Shown here: positions 37,121 to 45,000 of the stretch, in pieces
Layout: each line of letters starts with the position of its first letter
Numbering within the stretch: the first letter of the stretch is position 1
Assembly (NCBI GenBank): GCA_037447655.1
Contig: JBBHKE010001197.1
Coordinates: 1 to 45,000, forward strand
Reading direction: 5' to 3'
DNA from: Zygnema cylindricum
Lineage: Eukaryota; Streptophyta; Zygnematophyceae; Zygnematales; Zygnemataceae
DNA length: 45,000 nucleotides
Program-made: the position numbers and the translations under genes
Notes under the pieces: model-generated
The model's database searches: none
What the model saw: only the letters and a program-made list of their open reading frames with translations
What the model was told of the DNA's origin: nothing

Positions 37121-37962
37121 CTGGAAACCATGGCTGCCTCCTTTGGTCAGAAGGTGAAACACTGAAATAGAGGACACTTTACCAAAAAGCTTGGACTGGC
37201 TCAGATTTGATCCTAGCTCCTACATAAAAAAAAATAGCCTGTCGCCCTATCCATTAAGCCGTTGTAGAATCGATACGCATTTTGGGTTTGTTAATAATAT
37301 ACAAAAGTACGCAACGGTTAATTCATTTAACCGAACAAACTGACAAAGAGGCACATGTGAGCCGACGACATGTGACATTTTGCACGGACGCGAATCGCAA
37401 CCATGTAAATATATTCGATCGGACAGTCTTCATTGCTACCGTCAATCCGGAATGAAATTTTGGCTGCTTTAGGAGATAGCGTCACACAATGCCACGTGGC
37501 ATCACATGATTGGACACTGGAGAAAATGGGAGGAGGAACCATGGGACGATCTGACAGGCGTCACTTGGAAGGCCATGCCGTTAAATGGCGGTACAAGAGG
37601 TATATCGGCCAATGTACCTTCTTGTACCTTACAGTCTTCCTATTGGTCTAGGCTTTTGTAGTAGACAGTTGTGAGTAGGCAGACTAGGACTTGGTGAAAT
37701 TTAGGCGCCTCTCTTTGAGAGAGCTTGTATATATAATGGTCATCTTTGACCATCAATAACTTACTGCCTAGGGGAGCAAATTCAGTGATTCTTTTTGCGT
37801 TCGGCTCAAGGGAGTCGAGCCTTCACAAGGGTGAGAGTGGTCAGAATATTTGTGTGTCAGGGTGGCACTTATTCTGTGGGAAAGAGAAAGGGGCAAGTAT
37901 TATCCTAGAGGTCTTATATAAGCTGTATATTCTATGGGCTAATAGAATGACACAGAAGTTCA
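36424..37962 (-). repeat. tRNA-arm repeat family, copy F (long inverted-repeat form)
   Basis: The left arm (36424 to ~37030) is repeated in inverse orientation at ~37370-37962, with strong similarity along its length. Shared strings include AATAAGTGCCA, CAAAAAGAATCAC, GGTCAAAGATG, GGTACATTGGCCGATATAC, GGTTCCTCCTCCCAT and GATCGAATATATTTACA. Read on the minus strand from 37962, it has the family order: arm, GGCTTAATGGATAGGGC box (~37255), a weak T-arm (GGATCAAAT ~37212) and GGAGGCAGCCATGG (~37130). Then comes a (CT)n run, followed by the inverted arm where other copies have their 3' module. It could be the full inverted-repeat form or two copies head to head. Confidence 0.65.
37037..37116. repeat. 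(GA)n microsatellite in copy F
   Basis: A pure AG run of about 40 units at the junction between the GCAGCCATGG module and the inverted arm. Confidence 0.9.
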
Positions 37963-39445
37963 TACGCTACAATCACTACACCGTTAATTGTTCTTATTGC
38001 TAAAGGTTCGCCACTTAAAACAACGTTTTTTCGTACACACTTGTAGAATTGTAATCGAATGGTTGCGATTTGAAGCCAAATCCTCACCTTCTAAATGGCG
38101 ATCTCCGATTGACTACACAACAATTGTGCACGAAAAAGTATCATTCATGTGGCAAAAAAGACTCTAACACTAATAACCGCTAGCGGTGTAGCAATTTTGT
38201 CATTTGCAAATGACAAAATGAAACGTAGTTCCAAACAACAACAACCAGCATTAACAATTTCGGAGGAGATCTCTATGAACCACATGAAGGGATGACCAAG
38301 ATTTCTAAAAAGAGATTTGGTTGACTATAAGAAACAATTTGATTCTAATTTCAGGTTTGACAAACAGAATTTATATTGTGATAAAGAGCGCTTATTTCAA
38401 CAAGAAAGGAAAGCATACCATTTAGAGAAGATGAAAGAGAGGAAGGAACGTTAAGGTGTGAGCAATGCAAAAGACAAAGAGTAACCGTAACAAAAATGTT
38501 GTGCAATCCCTACTTCGACATTTATAATAGCCAATACTTGAGAAAAATGTATTACAAACCTAAAATGCACATCCTTCCCATCAACATATAGTGCCCATGC
38601 TTAACATCCGCAAATAACTTCAACAAATTGCCCGCAATCCGTAATTCTACAATGACCATCCATCCCATGTCTCGTCCAACATACACACCACTATCCCACG
38701 AACACCACCATCTACAAATGTCCCATGTCCAAAAATGGGTAAACATTGTTCCATGCTCAAGCGTAAAAAATATTTGTGAGAAACATCGAGTGCACATGTG
38801 TGTCACGTCACATCTAAAAAGGACCAAAAGTAAAGCTATCCTAATGGTCTCTCTTTGAGAAAACAAGTTAAAAAAAAATGGAGGGATAAGTTGAAACCAC
38901 TTCTATATGGGTCACTGTTGTGACTCTTCTTACCTACGTAATAACAAAACGTAACCTAAAATACAATTATAAATAAAGAAAGTAACACGGGTATCTGTAT
39001 CGTCTGCCCTTCATGTTCTTCTGTCCACATAGGAGGAACTTCCATTCCTCCACATTTTCAAAATGCTATCGAAAACGCTAAATCCTGAAAAAAAATGCTT
39101 TAGTAGTTCCTCTGTACAAAAGCAGATTTTTTTGTTGTCCAATCATTTTTGTGCGGCTGCAAAAAAAGATATTTCTGCGTTGGCAGAAGACCCTTTTTTG
39201 TCTTCAATGTTATAATGCATAGGATGCTTGTTGAAATTAAATATAAGAGGGAAGCATATCCTATAAACTTGAATAGCATACTTTTTAAGATAAAAGTAAA
39301 AATGAAAAGTAATCTTAAAGTCTTCGAACATTAAGACCTTCAAATCCGTTTTGTACCTTTTTAAAAATTGTCTGTCAAGGTCACGTGTAGAGTTTCATCG
39401 TACGGTCACTTTTAAGGTTTTTGTAGGCTTCTCTTTCGGGTTTTG
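37963..39445. other. Intergenic, weak coding-like remnant
   Basis: From ~38305 to 38454 (+) an open frame of about 50 codons without an ATG encodes a charged helical peptide (DLVDYKKQFDSNF ... LFQQERKAYH), ending at TAA. A minus-strand ORF of 104 codons (38552-38866) has no recognisable domain. CTAATAACCGCTAGCGGTGTAG near 38168 resembles a single MITE end. Nothing else stands out. Confidence 0.3.
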
Positions 39446-39845
39446 TTACCTAGTGTTTGTCACTCCTTTGTGACCTAAAGTTGATTTTACAAACCTAAAC
39501 GGTCTCATCATCTCGTAGTCTTCGTGTTCCGCCATGTGGCAATGCCACACGTAACCCGGCGCTGCCGTTGCGTCGAACGGAAGGTCCTCTCCTTTCTGCA
39601 GTTTCACGGAACGGCAACAACAGAGCACAAACCGAAATCAGTACAGTGCCCGGCGGAATATCAGTACGGAACATCATCCGTACAGTATAAAAAACCTTTA
39701 GCGTTATTTACGCTAATTGGGAATTTGGGGATTTTCAAGGAAATCATTGACTCTAATTAGGAATTTGGGGGTTTCTAGGGTTTCTAAAATAGAATTAATA
39801 ATTCTATTTGAGAATTTTGGTCAAAATTTGGGGGCGCCGAAATAA

Positions 39846-39880
39846 CATTATGAACGCTAATAGCGATTCACGGTGTACCA
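39846..39880. repeat. Isolated MITE end
   Basis: CGCTAATAGCGATTCACGGTGTAC matches the right terminus of MITE-3 and MITE-4. No partner end is obvious nearby, so it is probably a truncated copy in the intron of gene 2. Confidence 0.45.
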
Positions 39881-39895
39881 AAGTTCAAAAGCGGG

Positions 39896-40065
39896 ACAGA
39901 ACTCGAACCAACTCTCGAACCGAATGCCGAACCAAATCACGAACCAAATCCCAAATCATCCAATCCCGAACCAAAACCCGAACCCCGAACCAATTCACGA
40001 ACCAATTCACGAACCAATTCCCGAACGTCGAAAACAATAACTAAAGTACTAAACCTAATCCCGAA
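39896..40065. repeat. ~11-13-bp minisatellite in the last intron of gene 2
   Basis: It is built from imperfect CGAACCAATTCA-type units, about a dozen, between the degraded exon and the final exon. Its minus-strand translation gives RELVRELVRELV, which is not a gene. Confidence 0.8.
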
Positions 40066-43000
40066 CCTAAAAAACAATGGAAACGCCGTCCGTACCTGAT
40101 TACTCGCCGAAACTAAGATTTGGTGATTCATTGTTCTGTCGTCAGGAACGTCTTCCATCCGGCTTCATGGCCGTCGCCGTACGGGTCCCGGCACGACGAG
40201 TGTACTGTCGTCATTACTGTCGAAACGACAAGTCAACTTCCAGTCCTCACCGCAAAACTTTGGCGGAAAGTAAACGAACTTACGGCGTGGAGGCATGGCG
40301 TGGGTTTGGGGCTATCCGAATCGATCGGGGTCGTCGATCTTTTTCGAAAATCAAATCAAATCCGTACATCAGCTTGCGCTCGGATTGGGAAAATGGGCAA
40401 GAGTGAGAGAGGGAAAGGAAGAGGGAGAGTAGTAACGTACCAATTCTAGAACTTCCGTGGCATTATCAGAATATCTCCTATTGTTAAGGAGATGCAAAGT
40501 TCCATCAATAACATCCTCTCCCTCCATGTCCTCTTTATCGACGGGAATCTCCCAAATGTGAAGCCATCGAGTTCTTTGCGCCGCAAAAATATTCGGTTCC
40601 GGAATGGAATTAAGAACGCTCGCAATCGGAGGAGAAGAAACGACTGTTGATCCCACAAAGAATTTCACCAAAGCACCCAAGTTTAAATCATGATTGTAAG
40701 CTCCGTCGGGACCGACATTCACATCGTCGCTATTAACAAACCATACTTCTCCTTGATAGCCAGTGAAGTCAACAACAATTTCGGCTCGTTCGGCCGGGGC
40801 GAGTTCTATGTATTCCAACGGAACTGGGGCATTCAAAAATCCTCCGTCGCTTGCAATTTGGTGGAACGTAATTGGAGTTCCGGCCGGTAGAAGAAGATTG
40901 AGTTGTGAACTTTCCGGGGTTTGAGTTTCGGTGGTATAAAGGAAACTCATGTTGAGTAATCGCAAATTGCACCCGTTTAGAAATCGAAGTCGGTATTTTG
41001 CTTGATCCACATGGGTGTACGGCCAAGCCTGCGAAAACAACAGCAAAAAACAAAGAAAACGAAAACAAAATTAGGAAGAGATAAAACTAGAAGATTTATT
41101 CCATTGTTTCGATGTATGCATTTGACAATTTTTCCTTAAAGCTACATTTTTAAAATTGTTAACTTTTATTTAATATTTTTAATCAGTGCAAAACATACAC
41201 CGACTAACTTTCTGATGTCGGAGTCTTATTGACATGTGATTTACCGTGGAGCTTGGCAATTTCTTCCAGAAACAAAAAAAGAGGTCAAAACTCCAATTCC
41301 TAATTTTCGCTCTATTTTGACGTCCACAGTTATTATTCACAAAATGCAGATTAAGTCAGAAACAGTGGACACTTAAATAACACAGCTGCAACTCGATAAT
41401 TAATTTGTAAAAAAAAGGAGAAAAAAGAATAAGAGCAGCCTTTTTCCTCTCGCTAGCCCTCTCCCTCTCCTTCTCACCTTGCCATTGACAACCAACAAAT
41501 CTCGGACTTCAAAATTTATGACATCCTGGTGATCCGATGTGTGCAAATATCCGTTTTCACTTATCACTTTGTTCTGAATATTTAACGAAAGATCATATTT
41601 TCCGGAGGGAAGATTGAGACTGCGGTCAGCGGGGTCGGTGAGATGATAAAATCCAGTCATACCTGCTCCACGAAAAAAAAAAAAACAAACAAACAAACAA
41701 GAAAAAAGTTTTAGTGATTTCTCATTTAGTCGACTTTCTCATTTAGTCGACCTCACAATTACCTTTCACCGTCAACGATGAGAAAGAGAGGGAGAGGGAG
41801 AGGGAGAGAGAGAGAGAGAGAGAGAAAAAAAAACCCACCATGATATATTCCGAGAGCCGTGAGTCCCTCCGTATGGTCGTGAAACCACATGGTACTGGAG
41901 GGCTGCTGGTTGTGGTAAGTATAAAGGGATTTTTGAAAAGTGGCTCCCGTTTCGCCTTTTCGGGTAAACCATGCTTCCGGATGACCATCGGACGCCGGTT
42001 CCGTTTCTCCGCCATGGAGATGGATGACTGTTTAGAAAAAACAGAACCAAATTGTATGAGGAAAAATGAGATAAAAAACGAGCGTAAAATGGGAAAATAA
42101 TGAGCGACAAATTGGAAAAAAACGAGTGAAAAATGGGAAGAAAACAAGCCGAGATGAGAAAAAACGGGAAAAAAACGGAGGAAAAAAGAGGAAAAAGCGA
42201 TAAGAAATGAAAAAGGAAAGAGAGAAATGAGAAAAAGCGGGAGGGAAGTGAGAAAAGACGAGAGGGGAATGAGAAGAAATGAGAAAAAACGGGAAAAGCA
42301 AGCAAAAAACCGAGAAAATGAGCAAAACACGGGAGGAAAAACAGAAGAAGATACAGTAAGCTGACTACTTTAAATCATTATGGATTTGGATTTGAAGGTT
42401 TTATTTTTTTATATATTTGTTTTATTTCTCTCCCTTTGGTCCACTTTGTTTGTCGGTCCACAGATAATACAAGGAAAACAGAAGAACCGCAAAAAGAACC
42501 TCAAAAAATCCCAAAAAATCCCAAAACATCCCAAAAAACCCGCAAAAAAAGACGACGTACCGATGGGAATTCCTCCGTGCTTCGGGGATGCGGCTTGGGA
42601 GGTAGGAAGTTTCGTGGAAGTGTAGTATCTGTCGTCTTCTAAGTGATTTTCCCATTGAACATGGGTAGGAATATATCGCATGGCGGCAATAGTGGGACCC
42701 GGAGAGGTGGCTTGTTTCGGATTGGGTCCAAACCCATATAAGGCAGTATGAGGTAAATCTCGGTGGAATTTCTGGAGAAGAGAGAGAAGAGGAAAGAGAG
42801 AGAGGTGGAGAGAAAGAGTTAGGGAGAGAGAGAGTTGGGGAGGAGAGGTGGGTAAAGTTTAGAAAAAGAGACGGTTGTCGGAGAGGGAAATTTTCGCAGA
42901 TGGATGAGAAAGAGAGAAAAAGCGAGAGAGCACGACAGCAAGAGAGAGAGAGAATGTAAGAATGGGGAAATGAGGGGAAGAGAGGGACGGAGGGAGGGGA

Positions 43001-43127
43001 GGAGATAGAAAGTGAGGGGCAGAGTGACAGAGAGACAGAGTGAAAGAAAAACACTGGGAGAGAGAGATTGAGAGAGAAAGACAAAGGGGAGAGAGACAGA
43101 GAAAGATAGCGAAAGTCAAGGAGAGAA

Positions 43128-43132
<5 letters not shown>

Positions 43133-43170
<38 letters not shown>
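43133..43170. repeat. (GA)n tract in the first visible intron of gene 2
   Basis: On the coding (minus) strand this is a CT run shortly after the GTGAGA donor at 43216. It is the same intron and end that hold a (CT)n run in gene 1. The intron continues as CT-rich sequence to 42780. Confidence 0.85.
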
Positions 43171-43173
<3 letters not shown>

Positions 43174-43930
43174 AGAGAGAGAATATACTGCACAAAACTA
43201 CAAATTTCTGTCTCACCTGTGTAATTTTGTATACTCCGAGAGTGATAACTTCCCCTGTGGTTCCATCTATTAGCGGAGGCATTTCGAGTTCGTCGACAAA
43301 TTTACAAAGAGAAGGCCAAACGCTCACACAAGCTTTATCCATGGCTGACCCTCCCGCTCCGTCCAAATCTTCTTGAGGAACTATTGCTTTTCTTTCAACT
43401 AAACCCTCTTTGTTTTCTCCCTCTTTTTCCACTAAAGCCTCCGCTTTCCCTCCCTCTTTTTCTACTATACCCTCGTGTTTCACTTCCTGTTTTATCTCTC
43501 CCTTTTCTTCTACTAAACCCTCTTGTTGCTTTCCCTCTTTCTTCTCTCCAATAGCTTCGTCGATTTCATGGCTTTTTGGGTTTTTTTCGTTTTCTACTTT
43601 TTGGGAATTGATTTTTTTGTTTTCTTCATTTTCCCTAATCTCCTCCATCATTTTTTGCCGTAAAATTTCGGCGATTGCTTCATCCGCTTTTGCTTTTGTT
43701 TTCGCTTTGTTCTCTGAATTGAAAATCCTAAATTTTCCTCCGGATTGAATTCTTGCGTTTTCTTGTTGCGCCATAGTTTTAATTATCTCGTTGAAATATG
43801 TGTTTTCTTGTAGATTGACTTTTTTTTTTTCTGTTTCGACTTCGTTTCTATTGTCTATTTTGTCCTTTTCAGTATCGTGGATCGAAGTTATTTGCGCCGT
43901 GCAGGAGTTCAATCCCAATTTTCCGCTCGA

Positions 43931-44290
43931 TTGGAGGCAATCTACATTAATAACAACAAAATGAAAAATACTGAAATCAGTATCTTTTTATCCTAGTAAA
44001 GAATTTAGATATTAGAGAAAGGAAGAAACTCGAAAAACTTGGACCCCAATTTTCCATTAGATTGGAGGCAATCTACATTAATTACAAGAAAAAAGTGAAA
44101 TAAGTAACTTCTTTAGCTTCACAACGAATATAATTATTAGAGAAAGGAAGACAAATGAAAATTTTGGACTCCAATTTTCACATGATTGGAGGTAATCAAC
44201 ATTAACTACTACTAACAAAAAAAAACAAAAAAAAAGTAAAGTTGTTTAGCTTCATAACGAATTTGATTATAATGAAAAGGAAGGAACTAC
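43931..44290 (-). repeat. Threefold tandem repeat (~124-131 bp) of a splice-acceptor segment
   Basis: On the minus strand TTAATGTAG followed by ATTGCCTCCAATC...GAAAATTGG marks the acceptor and start of the first visible exon of gene 2. Near-identical segments lie upstream with the same motif ending at 44062 (ATTGCCTCCAATCTAATGG) and at 44186 (ATTACCTCCAATCATGTG), offset by 131 and 124 bp. The copy nearest the exon leads into the open reading frame. The third has lost the AG (GTTG). Confidence 0.75.
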
Positions 44291-44339
44291 AAACTTTTTA
44301 AACATTATTAATGGAATAGACAGTAATAACCAATCAGCG

Positions 44340-45000
44340 ACAAAAACAAATTACATTTAAAATTGGGATTCTCACTCTCCTTCCCTCTCCCTGTCCTTTA
44401 CTCTCTCTCCCATTCCTCTTCATCCTCTCGATCCCACTAAAAATACATATGTACCGACTTCCCTCACCAGATCTTCTGATCACCTCCTCTCCCTCTCCCT
44501 CTCCCAAAAAAAGGCAACCTCTCCCTATCCTCTCCCTCTATCTCCAAAATCGAATTCAGACCAAGTTTAAAAAATATTCCTACTCTCCTTCCTCTTCCTT
44601 TCCTTTTCCTCTCCCTCCCACTAAAAACATACAAAAATCGACATCCCTCACCAAATCCTCCCGATCACCTCTTCTCCCTCTCCCTTTTCCTCTCCTTCTC
44701 CCTCTCCCTCTCCCTTTCCTCTCCTCCCCAGAAAAAGGCAGCCTCTCCCTCTGCCTCTCCCTCTCCCTCTCCTCTCCCTCCAAAATCAATCTCAAACCAA
44801 CTTAAAAAAACAAAACCAAATAACTCCTCAACCGGAACCTTCCGTCAATCCCTCCCTCGCCTTCACCACTATCAGAATCCATTCCGCTCCCTCTCCCTCT
44901 CCCTCTCCCTTTTCCCTCTCCCGCTCCCGCTCCCTCCAAACCAAACCCAAACCAACATAAAAAAATCAAAACCAAAACCCACAAAAACCAAAAAGACCAA
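44340..45000. repeat. CTCCCT-rich low-complexity DNA upstream of gene 2
   Basis: Long blocks of (CTCCCT)n and CT-rich DNA on the + strand (purine-rich on the coding strand of gene 2), separated by short AT-rich pieces. Two segments, ~44500-44570 and ~44740-44830, are similar. Any 5' exon of gene 2 would lie here or beyond the window; I found none. Confidence 0.6.

Larger units (their letters stand above)
39446..43941 (-). pseudogene. Multicopper oxidase paralogue (gene 2), copper-ligand exon degraded
   Basis: Minus-strand exons: 43941-43217, 42771-42561, 42027-41839, 41662-41478, 41028-40441, a degraded exon ~40340-40096, and 39595-39446. Every boundary matches gene 1 in position and phase. 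HLHGG, WFHDH and [14 protein letters not shown] are intact. The degraded exon should carry HxxHLH. Its pieces (PQTHA, RKF, GWKTFLTT, LVSASNQ) fall in three different frames, a small deletion removes the central His ligands, and no clean acceptor is seen. Its donor, CAG|GTACGG, survives. The first exon contains a long acidic extension with repeats like E-G-L-V-E-K-E-G. No ATG opens it, and the homologue of gene 1 exon 1 is not in the window. The exon loss means no working type 1/type 3 centre unless the base calls here are wrong. Confidence 0.75.

Noticed and set aside
38552-38866. 104-codon minus-strand ORF as a gene
   Set aside because: No domain, splice context or repeat family could be tied to it. 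Length alone is not enough in AT-rich DNA.
42032-42330. Phe/Ser-rich minus-strand ORFs in gene 2
   Set aside because: They are pyrimidine-rich intron sequence read through into the HLHGG exon; the exon itself is already annotated.

Overview
This is a eukaryotic nuclear window. Two intron-rich paralogous genes use GT-AG splicing and lie in a repeat-dominated landscape. The genes encode CotA/bilirubin-oxidase-type multicopper oxidases; the plant LPR1 ferroxidases belong to this family. The repeats include a Ty3/gypsy chromovirus, Ty1/copia elements, a PIF/Harbinger remnant, MITEs and foldback elements. My inference is a streptophyte (a charophyte alga or an early land plant) with a large, repeat-rich genome. 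The organism is not proven by anything I can see.

Layout. 1-11.3 kb: several copies of an unfamiliar ~1.2 kb repeat family that carries a tRNA T-arm-like hairpin. Among them sit a complete gag-only copia element (3080-7776, 5-bp target duplication) and a decayed copia pol on the minus strand (7782-10357). 12.2-14.05 kb: a 1.8 kb palindrome (foldback element). 14.3-15.1 kb: a pyrimidine-rich stretch upstream of oxidase gene 1. 15.2-20.3 kb: oxidase gene 1 on +, eight exons whose joined frame stays open for 727 aa. 21.0-23.5 kb: a MITE cluster. 24.6-32.4 kb: a chromovirus with ~487-bp LTRs inserted in a TA-rich microsatellite. It has a broken gag-pol with a chromodomain and, between pol and the 3' LTR, an extra ORF of ~434 codons. 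32.6-33.6 kb: a PIF/Harbinger transposase remnant. 34.2-38 kb: two more copies of the tRNA-arm repeat family, one of them a long inverted-repeat form, and a fragment related to the 12-14 kb palindrome. 39.4-43.9 kb: oxidase gene 2 on -, with the same intron positions as gene 1. Its seventh-exon homologue, which should carry type 1/type 3 copper ligands, is scrambled by frameshifts. 43.9-45 kb: tandem copies of a splice-acceptor segment, then CTCCCT-rich DNA.

The only clearly host-encoded function is copper-dependent oxidation by gene 1, probably secreted. Gene 2 looks like an inverted, decaying duplicate. The transposons show serial insertion and decay. The least familiar signals are the chromovirus accessory ORF, the gag-only copia with a charge-polarised second ORF, and the covarying tRNA-top-half-like stem in the ~1.2 kb repeat family. 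All coordinates and splice junctions were read by eye, without alignment tools.
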